Source of the DNA: Seriola aureovittata | Taxonomy: Eukaryota; Chordata; Actinopteri; Carangiformes; Carangidae | Direction of reading: 5' to 3' | DNA length: 64,000 nucleotides | Assembly (NCBI RefSeq): GCF_021018895.1 | Contig: NC_079373.1 | Span: 15,348,501 to 15,412,500, forward strand | Part shown: positions 1-14,085 of the stretch, piece by piece | How the letters are laid out: every line of letters starts with the position of its first letter | Numbering within the stretch: position 1 is the stretch's first letter | The notes under the pieces: generated by a model | The model's database searches: none | The model's input: the letters and a program-made list of their open reading frames with translations, nothing else | What the model was told of the DNA's origin: nothing | Program-made: the position numbers and the translations under genes

Positions 1-3000
1 TGTGCTGCACATAGGATGCAGGGATATCGTCACGGTGGATGGTGGATGTTCTAAACAAAGGACAACTGAGACTGGAGTTCACATCCTGAGCCCCATGGTG
101 TGGTCAGGTTTAGTCAACAATGGCTCTCTGGTTACAGTTAGGGAAAGACTGTGGTTTTGGGAAGTAAATACATTGTGCCCTGTGCGTCGAGTAACTTTTT
201 AAGGCCCTTCCCTGACCATAACCATGTGCTTTCAGTGCCAAAACGTTAGTTGCTACAAGCAGAATATGTTGTAAGAGAGACAAACAAATTAAATTTGTTG
301 TCAGTTAATATTTTGTAGATAAATGTTGTTGAAAATTACTAGTGCAACCAGTGTAATTTATTGGAGACCAAGTTGGCATCAAAAGGAAAAAAAGACAATT
401 TTCAAGGAAACTGTTTATGCATCTTTATGCATGTTGTATAATTTAATGCTGGAAATATGGCTGTCAGATTATTGCCATTTTAACTTAAAGATTTATCCTC
501 CTAAAGAGAAAAGCCTATGATCTTTTGTTTTACTCTGATGCATAATTTTGCTTGCTCCATTCAATGAATCTATTATATCCCCTTTTTTAAACCACAACTA
601 TGGTCTGTGAAAATCACATAATGGTGTGTTGATGGACGTTTTGCAAGTCCCTTTAGTGAAATAATTTGAATGCATGCTTGCAGTTTCAGTATGATCAAGC
701 TATAAAATTTCACAGTATTTAGTTGGATTAATATCACAGCAGTGCTCCATTATGATCTGAAAGATGATTTTTCTCCAGGGTTAAAGTGGTCACACAAAAT
801 AAAATGTAGTATTTATCAGAGGATGCTAACACTGGGACCTCTGCCTCTCCAAACCACCATATCCATTATCCTGCCACATTTTCTCCAAACCCCAGCTAAA
901 TATGGAATATCATTTTTCTTGTTGAAGAAATGTCATGGGAGCATGCCTTTCCCATTCTCTGCCACTCCTGGCTTAATTAGAGTTCTGTAATTACTGGGAC
1001 TGTAATTTCTGGGTTGAGGAGATGGGATGTGTAGTGTGGGTTGCAAAGGAAATCCTGGGAGTTTTCATGCAATGCAATGCTAGATACTTTCTCTCCGACG
1101 CAATCATGTAGAAACGCTCCCTACAGTCTAATCTCCAAGTGAAGATAAATTGGGGTTGGTTTGGCCCATTATCTGAGCTTATTTTGCCATTTTTAATCCA
1201 TTTTAATCAATAACAATGCTGACATTTATAATAACGCAACTGTTTGACCTGCAGTACATCTCCTGATCAGAGTGTCAGGCCATTATCTGCCAGAAACACT
1301 GGCACTTGGCCTGAATCCAGCTACGCAGATGGGAACAGGTAGGACTATTTTTGATGCTTTATTTTAAGTGCCTAGAGAGGAGTGGGCCAACTCTGGGAAG
1401 ATAAGCCGATTGTGTATTATGCCGTCGGGCTGACGATGATGCAATCTCAAGCAGTGAACTCTCCCTCTGTTTTTTAATTTCCCTCAAGCATCTGTTTCTA
1501 AATGGGGGTTTTATCCTTTAAAGCTGAGGCACGTTGTAACCTTCAGCTGTTTTATTCTTTTCTAAGCGCTACGCAGGATAGCCAGAGGGTACAAACTGCT
1601 GCCAGGACACTGTACACTCTTCAATACAGGTAATTACCGCTACAATCAGTTCAGCCCATTACTAACTCTGCGCTTAATAGGGAGAAGGAGGAATTTCAGT
1701 GAAAACAACTGATTCAGTCAAATGTCAGCTATTGAAACATGCACAAATACTGTACATGCATTTAAAAATCTGTGCCAATATATAATGCATGCATATCATA
1801 ATTACTGTTGGCACCATACGTAGTAGTCTCCATTTCAATTTAAATTATTCAAATCCAGCATTTTTTTCTTAGCAGGCTTGTGAATGCCTTCCACTAAGCT
1901 CTCTTCCCACATCCCTTTTGCTGATTTAGATTTGAAAGCCCTCACAGAAGTTGTCAATTTATAGTCAGATGCTTGAGTCCACTCTTTCTCTCACTCGCTC
2001 TAAGTGTATTATGTGTTGACAGCTCTTTGAACTATAGGGGTTTCATATTTGTGAGCTATTCAAGCAAGCTAAAAGTGATATGGATCTACTTCAGATGGAG
2101 AGAAAATCTACTCGGGCTGTAAATTGACAGGAGTTTTACAATCCCTACCATTTACTTGTTTTTCTTCTCTTGTCTATTAATATGGGCAAGCTGAAGGGTT
2201 TACAAATTAACTTTAGCGAATGGACTGTGTGAATGCTAAGCTTTCTATTCTCTTTTTGTCTTTTGCATTCTATAATTCTAAAAAGTTTTTTGTAACGTTT
2301 TTTACTACTTACTACTGTTACCAGCCTTTCTATTCCTTGTTGTACATATTATGAGTTTGCTCATATTACAAAAGAGTTGAAAAGAAAGAGGATGCTGCTG
2401 TCATTTCAAAATCACATTCAGGCTTGGCTATTCATGTACCCTGATCTTGTACCCAAGTCTATCCGTATCATTTCTTGATTCAGTTTAACCAAACAGCGGT
2501 TCTCACCTCACATCAGAATGCGTCTCTGCATCTCAAGTGTGATCATCAGATTTTTATTTTTTGTCAAGATAGACTAATCACTTCTAAACAGACAACACAT
2601 TCGCTCTCAGCCCTACATTTAGAAAGCACTGCAGATTGCTGTGGCTATTTGTCCATTTGGCAACCTGCCTCTGGCACAAGCTTCAAAGGCTTGTCTGAGG
2701 TGCCTGAGACAGGTAATCTGACTGTGTTTATTTCACTTCACCTCACTTTAAAGACATTTGTTGTGCCGTGCACTACAAAGTCGAGGTGGTTCTTCAGTAT
2801 TGTCAGAGGTGTTACAGCCCTTAAATTCCTCTCTGATCACTGATGAATGTGATCATATGAACCAGTTGCAAATTAAGGCAGACTGTGCCCAGACCTGCTA
2901 AATTATGAAAGGTACAATACTGTATACCATACATTACTGTGTGCCATCTACTGTACTCTTGATATAACAACTGAGGAATGAAAACGTGCAAAATGATAAC

Positions 3001-3170
3001 GGCTGGTCTCAGGTGATGACCCTTTGTTTAATGTATGAACAGAGCTTCCAAAATATAGGCTGCCATCTCATAAATATCATGTTCCTGTGAATTCAGTTTT
3101 TAGTTTTAAGACTAGTTTTGTCCATCCAGACACAAGTTCCTCACAGTGTTTCCCCCACTGTCTGACTATA
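1..3170. other. Gene-free interval
   Basis: Apart from the candidate block at 1120-1380 I see nothing gene-like. Open frames at 742-990 and 2475-2843 have no recognisable product or splice context. Confidence 0.6.
1120..1380. promoter_or_regulatory. Candidate conserved non-coding block
   Basis: Unique sequence with tttttaatccattttaatca and tcaggccattatctgccag. No microsatellite, repeat or coding frame. Listed as a possible regulatory block by composition only. Confidence 0.2.
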
Positions 3171-3178
3171 TCCACAGG

Positions 3179-3424
3179 TTATGTCAGCAGTTCTCCTCCC
3201 ATGCTGAGGACTACCTGGGCCCGTTGCTGCCTGCCAAACTCATCTGACAGTTTGTCAAAAAGTTCTTTGAGGCAAACTCAAAGTCGATCTCCTTCCACAC
3301 TTTGATTTTTGCTTCTAAAACCACAGAAGTTGCACTCCTTGTGGCCAGACAATACCTGCCTGCCGATTCAGGTGTTCCCCAGGCTTATCAAGCCTTAAAA
3401 AAGGAAAATTCTGGTTTATTTTAA
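3179..3424 (+). pseudogene. Possible decayed coding fragment, unidentified
   Basis: Read from 3179, a frame of 82 codons is broken only by a TGA at 3245-3247, which a single CpG transition could explain. The translation looks protein-like, not simple: DYLGPLLPAKLI before the stop, then QFVKKFFEANSKSISF and TTEVALLVARQYLPADSG after it. An acceptor-like tract (ctgactatatccacag) ends at 3177. A second acceptor-like tract (tattttccactgtag) ends at 3446. I do not recognise the family. It could be a degenerate exon, a retrocopy fragment or a chance frame; random open frames of this size are common in this window. Confidence 0.25.
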
Positions 3425-4904
3425 CCTGGTATATTTTCCACTGTAGGAGCATCGTGCAGTTTGCTTCGATGTGTTGTTGTGCATGAGTCCTCATTTCCCA
3501 AAATGGAGTACACGGAGGCCTTCCCAGTTTATCCTCACTACACATTTAGTTTCACAAGGGTCTGTCCAGCAACTTGCCCATTATGTTGGCACCTGAATTT
3601 GCAGGTGGCCCCATTTGGCTTGGTTGTTTCTCATTTGTTATTTAATTAGCGCCTTGAATAGAGACAGAATCTTAATGTTGGTTTTCACCTCATGTTTTTA
3701 AAAATTCTACAAAATTGCTTTTTTTTTTAAAATTCATGTACAGTATCAATTTTTTTCTTAGAAAAAGGGTACACTGATTTTTGCTGAAGTTTACAGATTT
3801 CTATGAATTGTTTATGGCGAGCAATGACGATAAAGCCAACTGAATTTAGTGTATGCTCATTCAACTCGACCCACAGTTACTATATGAGTCAGAGGATAGC
3901 TAACATTAATAAATGAGTGTAGGGTCGACGAGCCATTAAAAAGCACTTTGAAGCTCCATTTAAGAATAGATGGTCCTGTAATTTAAAAGAGAAATAGGCT
4001 GCATGAGTGGACATTTATATAAATTAATATAAATGTGGTTTTGGAAAATATTTGTCAGAATGAGGCAGTGGTTATTGTAATATTATGTGTCTCTATCTAT
4101 CTATCAAATGGGAAGAGGAAATAAGCAGACAAGTGGCGATAAAGGCAGCAAGGCAGGCATGACAGTGGTAAGAGGGTTTTGTAAGAATCAAAGGGAACCA
4201 TGAGCTGTGGGAGCTGATGGCATTATTTTTCTTGATTGTATGTATTCATTCATTTACTTATTTATTTATTTATTGTCCCCTCAGTTCTAAGGCATTAAGA
4301 CAACACTCAAGATAGGGATGGATGCTCATAAGTATATAGTTAATGCATCCTGCATGGCGAAGTCAGAAGAAAGGAAACATTAGGCCTCTCGTCAAAAGTC
4401 AAGACAAAGGCCCTTCAAGGTTCAGCTCAAAGACAAAAGAGAGAAATAAGGGAAACTCAGATTGAAGCAGAGATTGGAGAGATAAGAAAAGCAGGGGATT
4501 GGAGAGAGGAGAAAAGAGCAAGAGGAGATGAACTGATTTCATCTTTCAGGTCTTGTCTTAAGCTTTAGTGTCATCTACTTCAACAGCATGGCTCCAGGCG
4601 TTGCATATTTACATACTTATTTTATTTACATAACTATTTGCATAATTACCATAATGAAAACTGTACCCTGCCAATGTTTTGTGGTAAATGAACCTGCAAT
4701 GAACCCAAAGTTTCTGATTAGGCGTTGAATGCTAACAGATTTCTGCTTCCATATATATATACACAATATTCTCTGTTTTTGTCCTTCTCGCCCATCATGC
4801 ATTTTCTTTTTTTTCTTATTCTCTTTTTGTCCTCCCTCTACCCCCATGCACACCTCACCTCCCACAGCACCAACATAAAAGGTGCAGGATGTATTATCAA
4901 TGTG

Positions 4905-4906
<2 letters not shown>

Positions 4907-4958
<52 letters not shown>
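4907..4958. repeat. (TG)n microsatellite
   Basis: Uninterrupted TG dinucleotides apart from the leading catg. Faces a CA tract at 5142-5178. Confidence 0.95.
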
Positions 4959-4962
<4 letters not shown>

Positions 4963-5141
4963 ACCTACTGTGCCCCTGCTGAAAGCCCCGTACACCATAA
5001 GGACCTTGCTATCTGATCTGCCCCATCTGCTATCAAGACAGGTAGTGTCTACACCTGAGGGAGAACTCTCTTTCTCCCTTTTTCTTTCTGTCTCTCTCAA
5101 TCTGTCTGTCCCTTGTCTGTTTTACACAGAGAGGAAATGCG

Positions 5142-5178
5142 CGCACGCACACACACACACATACACACACACACACAT
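5142..5178. repeat. (CA)n microsatellite
   Basis: gcgcacg lead-in then CA repeats with one TA interruption. Confidence 0.9.
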
Positions 5179-6710
5179 GCTTGCACACTACTGTGCCAGG
5201 ATACAGAGCACTTGTTATTGAGACATCTGCCAGACTGTAGACTGACTGACATCATTCATCCAGCTGTAACGGATGATGATGAGGAGCAAGGTCAACGTTC
5301 TCTGTCCTGTCCGCTCTAACCCTAGAGGGCCTTTGGCTCTGCTTTCTGTGATCTCTGAATCTACTCCAGAAGACTAAGTACATGCTCACAAGGTACAGTA
5401 AGCTCTATTTTTTCCTTCTTGTCTAACTCAAGGATTTTACTCCGGCCCTGGAGGTAAGAGGGAGCGCATGTTTTCAATCAGGTATAGGGTGACTTGATTT
5501 TCCTTGGTGACATTTCTGCAGACATTTCAGCAACTAATGTAGTAGAGGGCACATGCTGACACATATGGCAGGGGGACACGCTGCACCTTAACTTCAGCGT
5601 AAAAGACGATAATGTTCTCCATAGTCACTCTACACTACAGGAGTTTAGGCTCTGGATGAAATGAAATGAAAAGCGAATTTTCTAAAAACAATGAAACAAA
5701 CCATTTTACTGCAGAATCATAGACAACAAAGGCAAAGTCAGAGCAGCTTTTATAACCCTTTGTTCATGAAACCATGATGAAGCATTTCAACAGCGCTGTG
5801 TTGTCTACTATTTGTGGGTACATGAGTAACATTACTCGGTGGGAAAAGTGCCTCGCAGGGCCTTTCTCAGAATTAAGTTAATACAGAGTTGAAATGTCAT
5901 TTCTGCAGTGAATTTCTTTTTGATATCAGAAAATGCACTTAAAAGCAGACTCACGGCTTAGATTTAAAAGAATGACTCTGCCTCTGGGAATGGCAAGTGG
6001 AGCTTTTTGATTATTAACGACATTCTGCTGTTAGTGTGAGAACCAGTCTGAGTTTCATTTGGTTATTCTTCCTACAGGGCATGACGACATTTCACCACAA
6101 TCTTATTTGTCAAACCAATCCGAATTTTAACAATAAAGCCCTCCATTAAAGCAGTTGCTGGCACAGGGCAGAACATAATGTAAATTGGTGGTGTGTGCGT
6201 ACTGTATACACTCCAGGCAAACTCAGATGTAAAGCGTTGTCTGCACTGAAAAATGTAAATATAGCTTTTCATTGTACACTGAGGTGGCCAAAAATTCAGA
6301 GACATTTTCCTTGCTGTTGAAACTACTTCTTAAAAGAAAAATAATTGAATGAAAGTGAAAATGTCAAGGTATCCCTTAAGAAAAAAATCAGCTGCATCAC
6401 TGGTTCACATCTCAATCGCATTGAGAGGGAAACAAGAAGAGAGCCCGAGGGACAATGAACACAGGACGGAACAAACATCATATACAACAGATTAAAATTC
6501 AGAATGTCAAGGCATCTTTTTAAGCGTTCAACAAGTGTCTGTACCTCCACCCGCTCACTCGCTACCTCTCCCTCCCTCTCTCCCTCTCTCTCTCGTCCTC
6601 CCTCCCTCCATCTCTCCATCTTTGCCAAGGACACCATCCCTGCTGTTGTTACCATGGAGACAAGCCCAGAAGGGCTGTGGGCGAGACATGTGAGGGACTG
6701 TGGGTGACTC

Positions 6711-6713
6711 TGT

Positions 6714-6782
<69 letters not shown>
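6711..6782. repeat. (TG)n microsatellite
   Basis: TG repeats with an AG and one TA interruption. It is preceded at 6568-6620 by a CT/CCCT-rich pyrimidine tract. Confidence 0.95.
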
Positions 6783-8468
6783 AGCATGCGAGTACAAGTC
6801 TTTGCCCTTGTTTGTTTTCATATGATTTTTCAAGTTTTCTTCATATTTGTTTCCTTTTCTGTTGTCTCCATGATTCAACATCCATTTAGAGACTGCCACA
6901 GGTGAATTCACACAACAAACTACTGTAAGATGTTGGTAGAGAGAGTAGGGGGTCAGGGCTAATTCTTATATCTGTATCATATCATAACGGTTAATATGAG
7001 TATCTTGTGGAAAATTGCTCCTAAAATGAACTACATGCATTTGGAATACTGTGATTTTTTTTTTGTGCAGTTCGGTTAAAGCTCATATCATATTTGCCAC
7101 TGTCCTCAGCATTCTGACGCACACAGTTGTGGATCAGCATCATATTGTGCCATAAGACTTGACATGATTTTGATTTATTTCCCAACAAACAATGCAAGCC
7201 TCCAAGGGTATGTGCCTGTTTGTGTGTGTATGTGTGTGTGATGGGATGTGGGGTGGGAGGTAATTCATGTGTTGACAGCAATAATTCACCCCATTTACTG
7301 AATGAGAAATGAGAAGAAAGTGTCATTTTCTTGCTCCAGCCACTCTCTCTGCTAAGAGATGGTAATGTCTCACTTTCACCATTCTTGTCTAAAAAGCCTA
7401 ATGACCCAACATCAAAGTCATCTTTTTCCTGCCAGCAAATGGAGGTTTGCAGCAGTGATACATGTATTATGTGAGAGTTTATGCATAGCATATTATCAGT
7501 TTGAGCAGAATGTTGGAGGAGGTCTAATTCAATGACAGATTTATCGAGCTGTCTACATTGCACCATTTATTAATTTGCATTAGATCTCCAGATTTCATTT
7601 AAGATGCTGTGAATGCAGGCATATTTAATTTGAGTATCTCAGTCAAAAAGAAATACAAGGGGAAGATTGTATATTATCATACCACTGATATAAACTAGCC
7701 AAACAAAAAATAGCACCAGACAACAACATTCTCCTTTCATTGCCTCATTAATCCTTAAGAAAGAACCCCCACTTCTCTGATGAAATGTGAGATAATTGAA
7801 AGCTTAGAGCTGCGTCTCTCGTGAAATTAATTTAGTAAGGTGTCACTCAAATGTCAAGTTACATGTGCACTCACACATACAACACACAAATGCACAGAAA
7901 ACATAATCAAAATACAGCAACTAAAAACACAATGTGTTCTTACAATGGATGTAAGTTGAGGACTTTTTGGACATCATACTACAACAACAGGAAAACATGA
8001 TACGTAAGCGGGCAGTGTCTTTAAAAGAACCTGCCTTCCATCATTCATACCGAGTCGAAAACATGTTTTATTGCATATATAACACCTTCAACATTTTCGG
8101 TCAGGGTCTTGTAAATGATAATTCACTCAACCTACTAATAGAAAACATCCTGATACCTGTGATAGAAACTACTAACTGATGTCTCTCCATTACACTCCCC
8201 TTTACAAGCATTAAATTATCTTGTCATTTGCTTCTCATTTACTGACATCCTCGCGTTTGCAATGAATAACTTTGCAAAGCCTCCATGTTCACACTACCGG
8301 TATTATAACATTTACATTTTTGGTTTAAGAATGTCAAAGACAGCAAGAAAAGTCTGAAGGAGAGGGAGCAAAGGGCTCATAAGAGAGAAAAAGAGACTAA
8401 TATACTGTAAGTAATTACCCTCATTTAACAGCCATATATTCAGACAGACAGGATATCATTTCTATAAT

Positions 8469-8479
8469 GTGAGTGCGTG

Positions 8480-8532
<53 letters not shown>
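8469..8532. repeat. (TG)n microsatellite
   Basis: Imperfect at the left (tgcg), perfect at the right. Confidence 0.95.
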
Positions 8533-8534
<2 letters not shown>

Positions 8535-8965
8535 TTCTCAATATGTGTATGCTTTATATTGCCTCAACTCCAGCCCTCTGGCATTGATGGAGCATCATCA
8601 TTATCACCTGGGCTGATGGTAAAGTGGCTTCTTAGCTAGACCCCATCGACAGCCACCGTTTGGTGTCACGCTTTGTGTATGTGTGTATGTGTGAATGTGT
8701 ACCAGTGTGTGTGTGTGTGTGCATGCACGTTTGCGCGTGTGCGTATGCCCGTGAATGTATTTTGCGATTGCAGTTTCAGTAATTCCGTGGCCACACTAAC
8801 ATGGCTTCACTGGCAGGTCCCTTATGCAAACAAATGGGCTTGGCTGGCAGGTTCAGTGAAGGGTGACGGTTGTATCTGGTTGCATCAGGTCGGGGAGTGA
8901 TGGCCAAAGCAGATCCAGGGGAGAAACTGTTTCATTTCACTTGCAGTGTGAGAACCTCCACATAA

Positions 8966-8988
8966 CCCCCCCCCCCAAAAAAAAAAAA
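8966..8988. repeat. Poly-C/poly-A run
   Basis: Eleven C then twelve A, a short strand-asymmetric homopolymer junction. Confidence 0.9.
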
Positions 8989-9882
8989 CACACAGCGCCA
9001 AGGTTTGGCCTCAGACACCGTGGTGATGATCAGCTTGTTTAATTGCCTCACACTTTTAGTTATTTTGTATTAACTGTCTTTGTACACTGACATTGGCTCA
9101 GGAATACTGTTTTTTTTTTTTTTTTTCTTGAAGGTCAGTTAAATAACAGGCTAGTCTCTGCCTGTATCTAGGCAACAGTTCCACATTGGTAGACCATCAT
9201 AGTCTGGTTAATATGAGGACAGACAGAATAAAGGAATAAATACAGTTGTTCACACACAACAACTGTATATTGTCCTTTATGTTAATATATAGATAATCAC
9301 TTCTTAATATTCAGTTTAATAGAAAGAAAGGGGGATTGACTTTGTCCCATTCCACCTTATTGTCTTCTGATATCATCACTTTGAAATAATTTAGCGGCCA
9401 AATAAAATTCACGTCACAAAATTAGGTTGTCCGGTGCTCCTGGTTTTCTTGGTATTGATTTTCTTTACTGATTCCAGCTCAAAAATGTAAAGTCAGTTCA
9501 AGAAAGTCAGTATTGTTATTAACTTAATGACCTAATGCATTCTGACATTGTCAAATGGGATTTGTGAGGGTTTCATAAGCCCAAAAGGTTAGAGAATTTT
9601 TTTCTTCTCAGTGAAGAGTAAAAGATCCTTCATGTGAAGAATAAAACAAAAAAAATCACCAAAGTTGGAAGCTGTTGTTGCACTGATACACAACTTGTTT
9701 TTAATAGTATAATGAACGCATACATTTGTAACGTGGAGTCGACCTTCTTTCTCTGTGTTACATCAGACCACAATTCATCAGACTAAGTAATAGCTTGGTA
9801 ATTCTTGCCTTGTTTTGTTACAAATAAGAATTCATAACTCCATACCATACACCCACACATGAACACAAACATACAAAAACAA

Positions 9883-9883
<1 letters not shown>

Positions 9884-9920
<37 letters not shown>
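9884..9920. repeat. (CA)n microsatellite
   Basis: Perfect CA tract. Confidence 0.95.
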
Positions 9921-9924
<4 letters not shown>

Positions 9925-11568
9925 TCACCCTCACACACATGGTTTGTTCCATATTCACCATGAGCAACAGGTGTGACAACAGCCTGTGTGAACTCTGTGA
10001 TTCTTCGCTTGGAGAGTGAGTAGGTGTTTGTGTTTTGATGATTAGTTGAGGATGAATACATGCCAACACATTAGGCCTCATGCAGCCAAAACACACACAG
10101 TTTTGCCAATGTCCCAAGAGGGGTTTAGCAACTTCTCACCTACGCCCACTGCCTGTAAAGTAATTGCCTGAATAACATCTATCCACTGCCTCCTATTACA
10201 CTATGAGGCAAAGCTGAGCCCTTTGATGAAAATATGTGTAAATAAAAATTGTAAAATTGTATCCTGCTGGTTGGACAGTTTTCTCATACACATTGTGCTT
10301 CTGCTCAATATGAGCAGATTTGTGTTCATGTCAGCTAAACAACTACATCTTTAGCAGCCAATAAAGATATTTTTATGGCAGTGGTAGCTGCTGATTTTTG
10401 GAACTGCACAATGGATTCTGTCAGCTGAGTACAAAATTAGAAAAGGAAAGATAAGGGACCCAATACTGGAAAGATAAAAAAAAAGGCATTTTTTTGCATG
10501 AGCATTAATTCAAAAATATGGTACAAAAAAAGCAAACCTGAGCCAGCAGTGAAAAGGACTATCAAGTTCTCTTCTATGGAAAAATAGACATTTGCAATAA
10601 AAGTGAAATCTATGGTCTTTTAAAAAATGAGTAACTTATACAGAAATCATATCTATTTTAAAGTACAAATAATAAATTATTATGGTTTATTACAACTTAG
10701 GTTTTATATTCAATGACTTTGGCCATCAGTTCTGTCAGTTTGATAAAACTGCACTCATCAAAGTAATTGCCTTGATCTTGGAGTGGCGTCCAACAGGGCA
10801 ACAAACACAACCAGTTGGGGGAATCATACAGGTTGTAAACATGTCAACCAGATATCCTGATTAGATGCCACTTAATCTGGTGGTACAACCTATGTACGCA
10901 CATTCATGAGGTTGCTAATAATCCCTCATTGCACAGAAAATAATTTATTTGTGCAACTACAGTTAAGTACAGTGGGTCAGAGTTGAATCATTCAGCCAGT
11001 TTGTTAACTCAGAAAATTTGGATAATAATTTTATGGCTTACTTCTTTGATCATCTGACTGTTTGTGTTTATTGTTCCATTTAACTTTTTTTAGTGTCGTT
11101 GCCGAGTACAGAAACTAAAAGTACTGATGGCACAGCTGTGCTGGTTATAATAAATCTTACTTTTCTTACAAGTAATGTACAGACAAACTGTCCACATTTA
11201 GTAATTTTAAAAACCAAAACGTGTAATTGTATATCTGTAAACAAATAGGTAATCTTGTACTCACAGAGCTTTATAGTCTCTCCATGTATATAGGCTCTCC
11301 ATGTGTGGGGGATCTGTGGGTCAATGGAGCTGTCCCCTAAGCACCCACAGCCTGCCACTGTTTAGCACCATGGACAGCGATCACCCATGCTAAGCGATGC
11401 ACATGGCTACAGATAGCTGGGGAGCTGTTGTGTTCATTTCAAAGTGACTCAGCGTCATCATTTCACAAAAATAAGCTCTGTAACACAGCATGTATAATGT
11501 ATGTTGCCTGCTGAGGAAAAGGAACCGACACAGACAGACCTGACAGCCCCAGGGAGTCAAATGAGTGA

Positions 11569-11690
11569 AGGAGAAAAGTTGATTATAAGGCTCTTAACGA
11601 CGCCGCTAATTACCATTGATGCTAATTAGCTGAAGCTCCAAGTTAACTGCACAGAGAGTAATCAGTGTCTGGAACGAGACAGAAGTTAGA
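11569..11690. promoter_or_regulatory. Candidate conserved enhancer block
   Basis: Unique sequence with two homeodomain cores TAATTA (11607-11612, 11623-11628), the second in the palindrome GCTAATTAGC. It contrasts with repeat-rich surroundings. Conservation is inferred, not shown. Confidence 0.25.
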
Positions 11691-14085
11691 GTCAAACTAT
11701 CATCTCTCAACCCTTCATGGGGCACAGTAAGACGTTATAAACTGTAATGTTATGTCCCAGAAATGTTAGCGTGCTTCTCAAGCAAACATCTGACAGGCCC
11801 TCAAGACAAAAGCGAAGGTTTTAACTGTAGGCCGATATTGACAAAGAAACACAGCTACTCTGGTACATGAAAAGTCATGCCATCTTTGTAATCGGAGGTA
11901 AAATTAATTTCCAACATTTGACTTTCACAGCAAAGGTTAATGTGTTGGTTTCTTTCTGAGGGTGCACTGTGTAATTATACTGATCAATGCACTGTTTCTC
12001 ATAACACACAGCAACAGACATCAACACACACGCACGCAAACACACACATCCATTTAGCTTGACTTATGTGGTCTGGGACTGTGTTATTTTGTGCAGTAAA
12101 TCCAGGTTTCTCCCGATGCCGAGATACCAGCTTAATCTTCTCCCAGGCTGTCGACACAACCGCTGGGGCTGATTTACTGTGGTCAGCTTCAATAACCAAC
12201 CCTGAGAGCCAAAGGTATTCCTCAGGGTCTGGATGGCCATACGTTTCAAGGACAATTATTTTTAATGAGTCTGCCTCCAATCTATCTGCATGTGGGTCGG
12301 GGGAACGCTTGACAAATCCGTCCTTCAGAGAGCCTCCTCCTCACTCTGATCTATGGTTCTGCTTCATTTCCTCTGCCTGTCATGCTGTGTGTAGAGCTGC
12401 TATCAGTGTGTTTCACCTGGTGCAATGTCCCACCAGTGGAAAGACAGGCTGTGTGAGTTATATGGAAGTATGGTATTTGTAGTTCTAAAAAATGAAGTCA
12501 CTCTAATATACTGTATGATGATGAATGAGATTAAAGTAGTAGGCAGTGGGAGAAAATGAGAAATCAACTTCTACATGAGATATCTCAGAGTACACATAGT
12601 AAAAGAAGTGAATGTATTACTTGCATGTGTGGTCCCAATATGAATTCCTGACTCTGGCACTGTAATCCAAGCTTTAAAATTCAGAGACCAAAAAGATACA
12701 CTAAACTTCAAGAAATGCATCTAGTTGGGAACTGGTCCCAAATTGTTAGAACCGTCCTTTTATAGATGCCTGCATGTGGGCCTATATGCTCCCTGCACAA
12801 GTTGTGTAATGCTCCGCAAATTATGCAAGGACCCCGCCTCCAATGTTTACAACTGTAGTGAGAAGATCTGTCCTGGTCACGAAGAGAGAAAAATACAGAA
12901 AGTGATTTTATCAGGTCAGGTAAATCATCATGTAAACTTGTTCTCTGCTCTCCAAGTTTGATGTCAGCATCAAGACTAACAGACTAACATTATTTGACTA
13001 ACATTAAGTGCTAGCTTGGAGTGCATCACTCTCTTATCTGTCTGTCTCTCTAACCTATCTGGGCAGTGTGTCTCTGTACCTGCTACTTCCAGGGCAGTTC
13101 TGACTTTGTGCCTGGCAAAAGTTACAGTGAAATTCAACTATTTATTATGTTTGATAAACGCCAACAGGCAATGATGTTTATAAACTGCAGCCCAGGTAAT
13201 CACCTGTGTTGCATGTGAACATGCATCCATATGCACATGCACCAACTAGTGTTTTCCAGCAGCAGCAACCTCTGTGGGGACTAGTACACACAATATATAA
13301 CACATATATTGTCGGTATTGTCTATAAAACAAGACAAATATAGTCTCTCAGTCAAGGTTTAGTCACAACTCTGTACTAATGGATGGATTGACATCGACTT
13401 CAGAATGTTGGGCATACTGGGCAATATAGGTCCACATCGCTCAGTAAATAACTTATGTCCTTAGCCATAGTATAAATAGTGTTTTATATTTGAACATCAG
13501 GTTTTTAATCTTGCTAACATGTCCATATGGTGTTTTTTATATAATACAGACATATCATGAGCGAAAAAAAAAACGGTCAACGTCATGACTGTGTATTTCC
13601 ACCTTGGAACTGCAATGAACCAATAACAGTCTCAAAAACACAGATTCAGACAGCCAGGGATTCAAGTCATATAGCTAAGGAACCAATCCCACCAATTTGC
13701 AGGGAAGGGGGCGGGCAAAACAAACCTGAAACCTTGTCAATACAGAGTTTGTATTAGCACAACAACACTAACACTGTGTCAGTCACTGCCAGTTGCAAGC
13801 TAGCAAACTATTAAACAACATAAAAAAATAAGAGATACTAACTATGATAACCATTCTGATATGTCTGCTAGTCGCTGATTTTGGTGCACAACAGACTCCT
13901 CGTCCGAGTCTGACTGAAACTCAAACATGTGGCTGTTTCCACTAATTACAAACAGTAATTTTACATAGATTAAAACATGCCTGGATAGAAACTTAAGGAA
14001 CAATTTGAGTTTAGTCCATGAAATGTGTTTACAGCATACTAAAGAATAACTGTGAAACATTATAAAAATCAGTAGAGGAGCAGAT

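Larger units (their letters stand above)
3450..13370. other. Gene-free interval with microsatellites
   Basis: Holds the TG/CA tracts listed and the block at 11569-11690. The 181-codon minus-strand frame at 7021-7566 and the frames at 11999-12482 on both strands have no domain, splice or codon signature I recognise. Confidence 0.55.

Noticed and set aside
7021..7566. 181-codon minus-strand frame
   Set aside because: No recognisable domain, start context or splice sites; includes a short CA-derived segment.
11999..12482. Opposing frames of 93 and 138 codons
   Set aside because: Open on both strands, no recognisable family; more likely chance or a conserved non-coding block.
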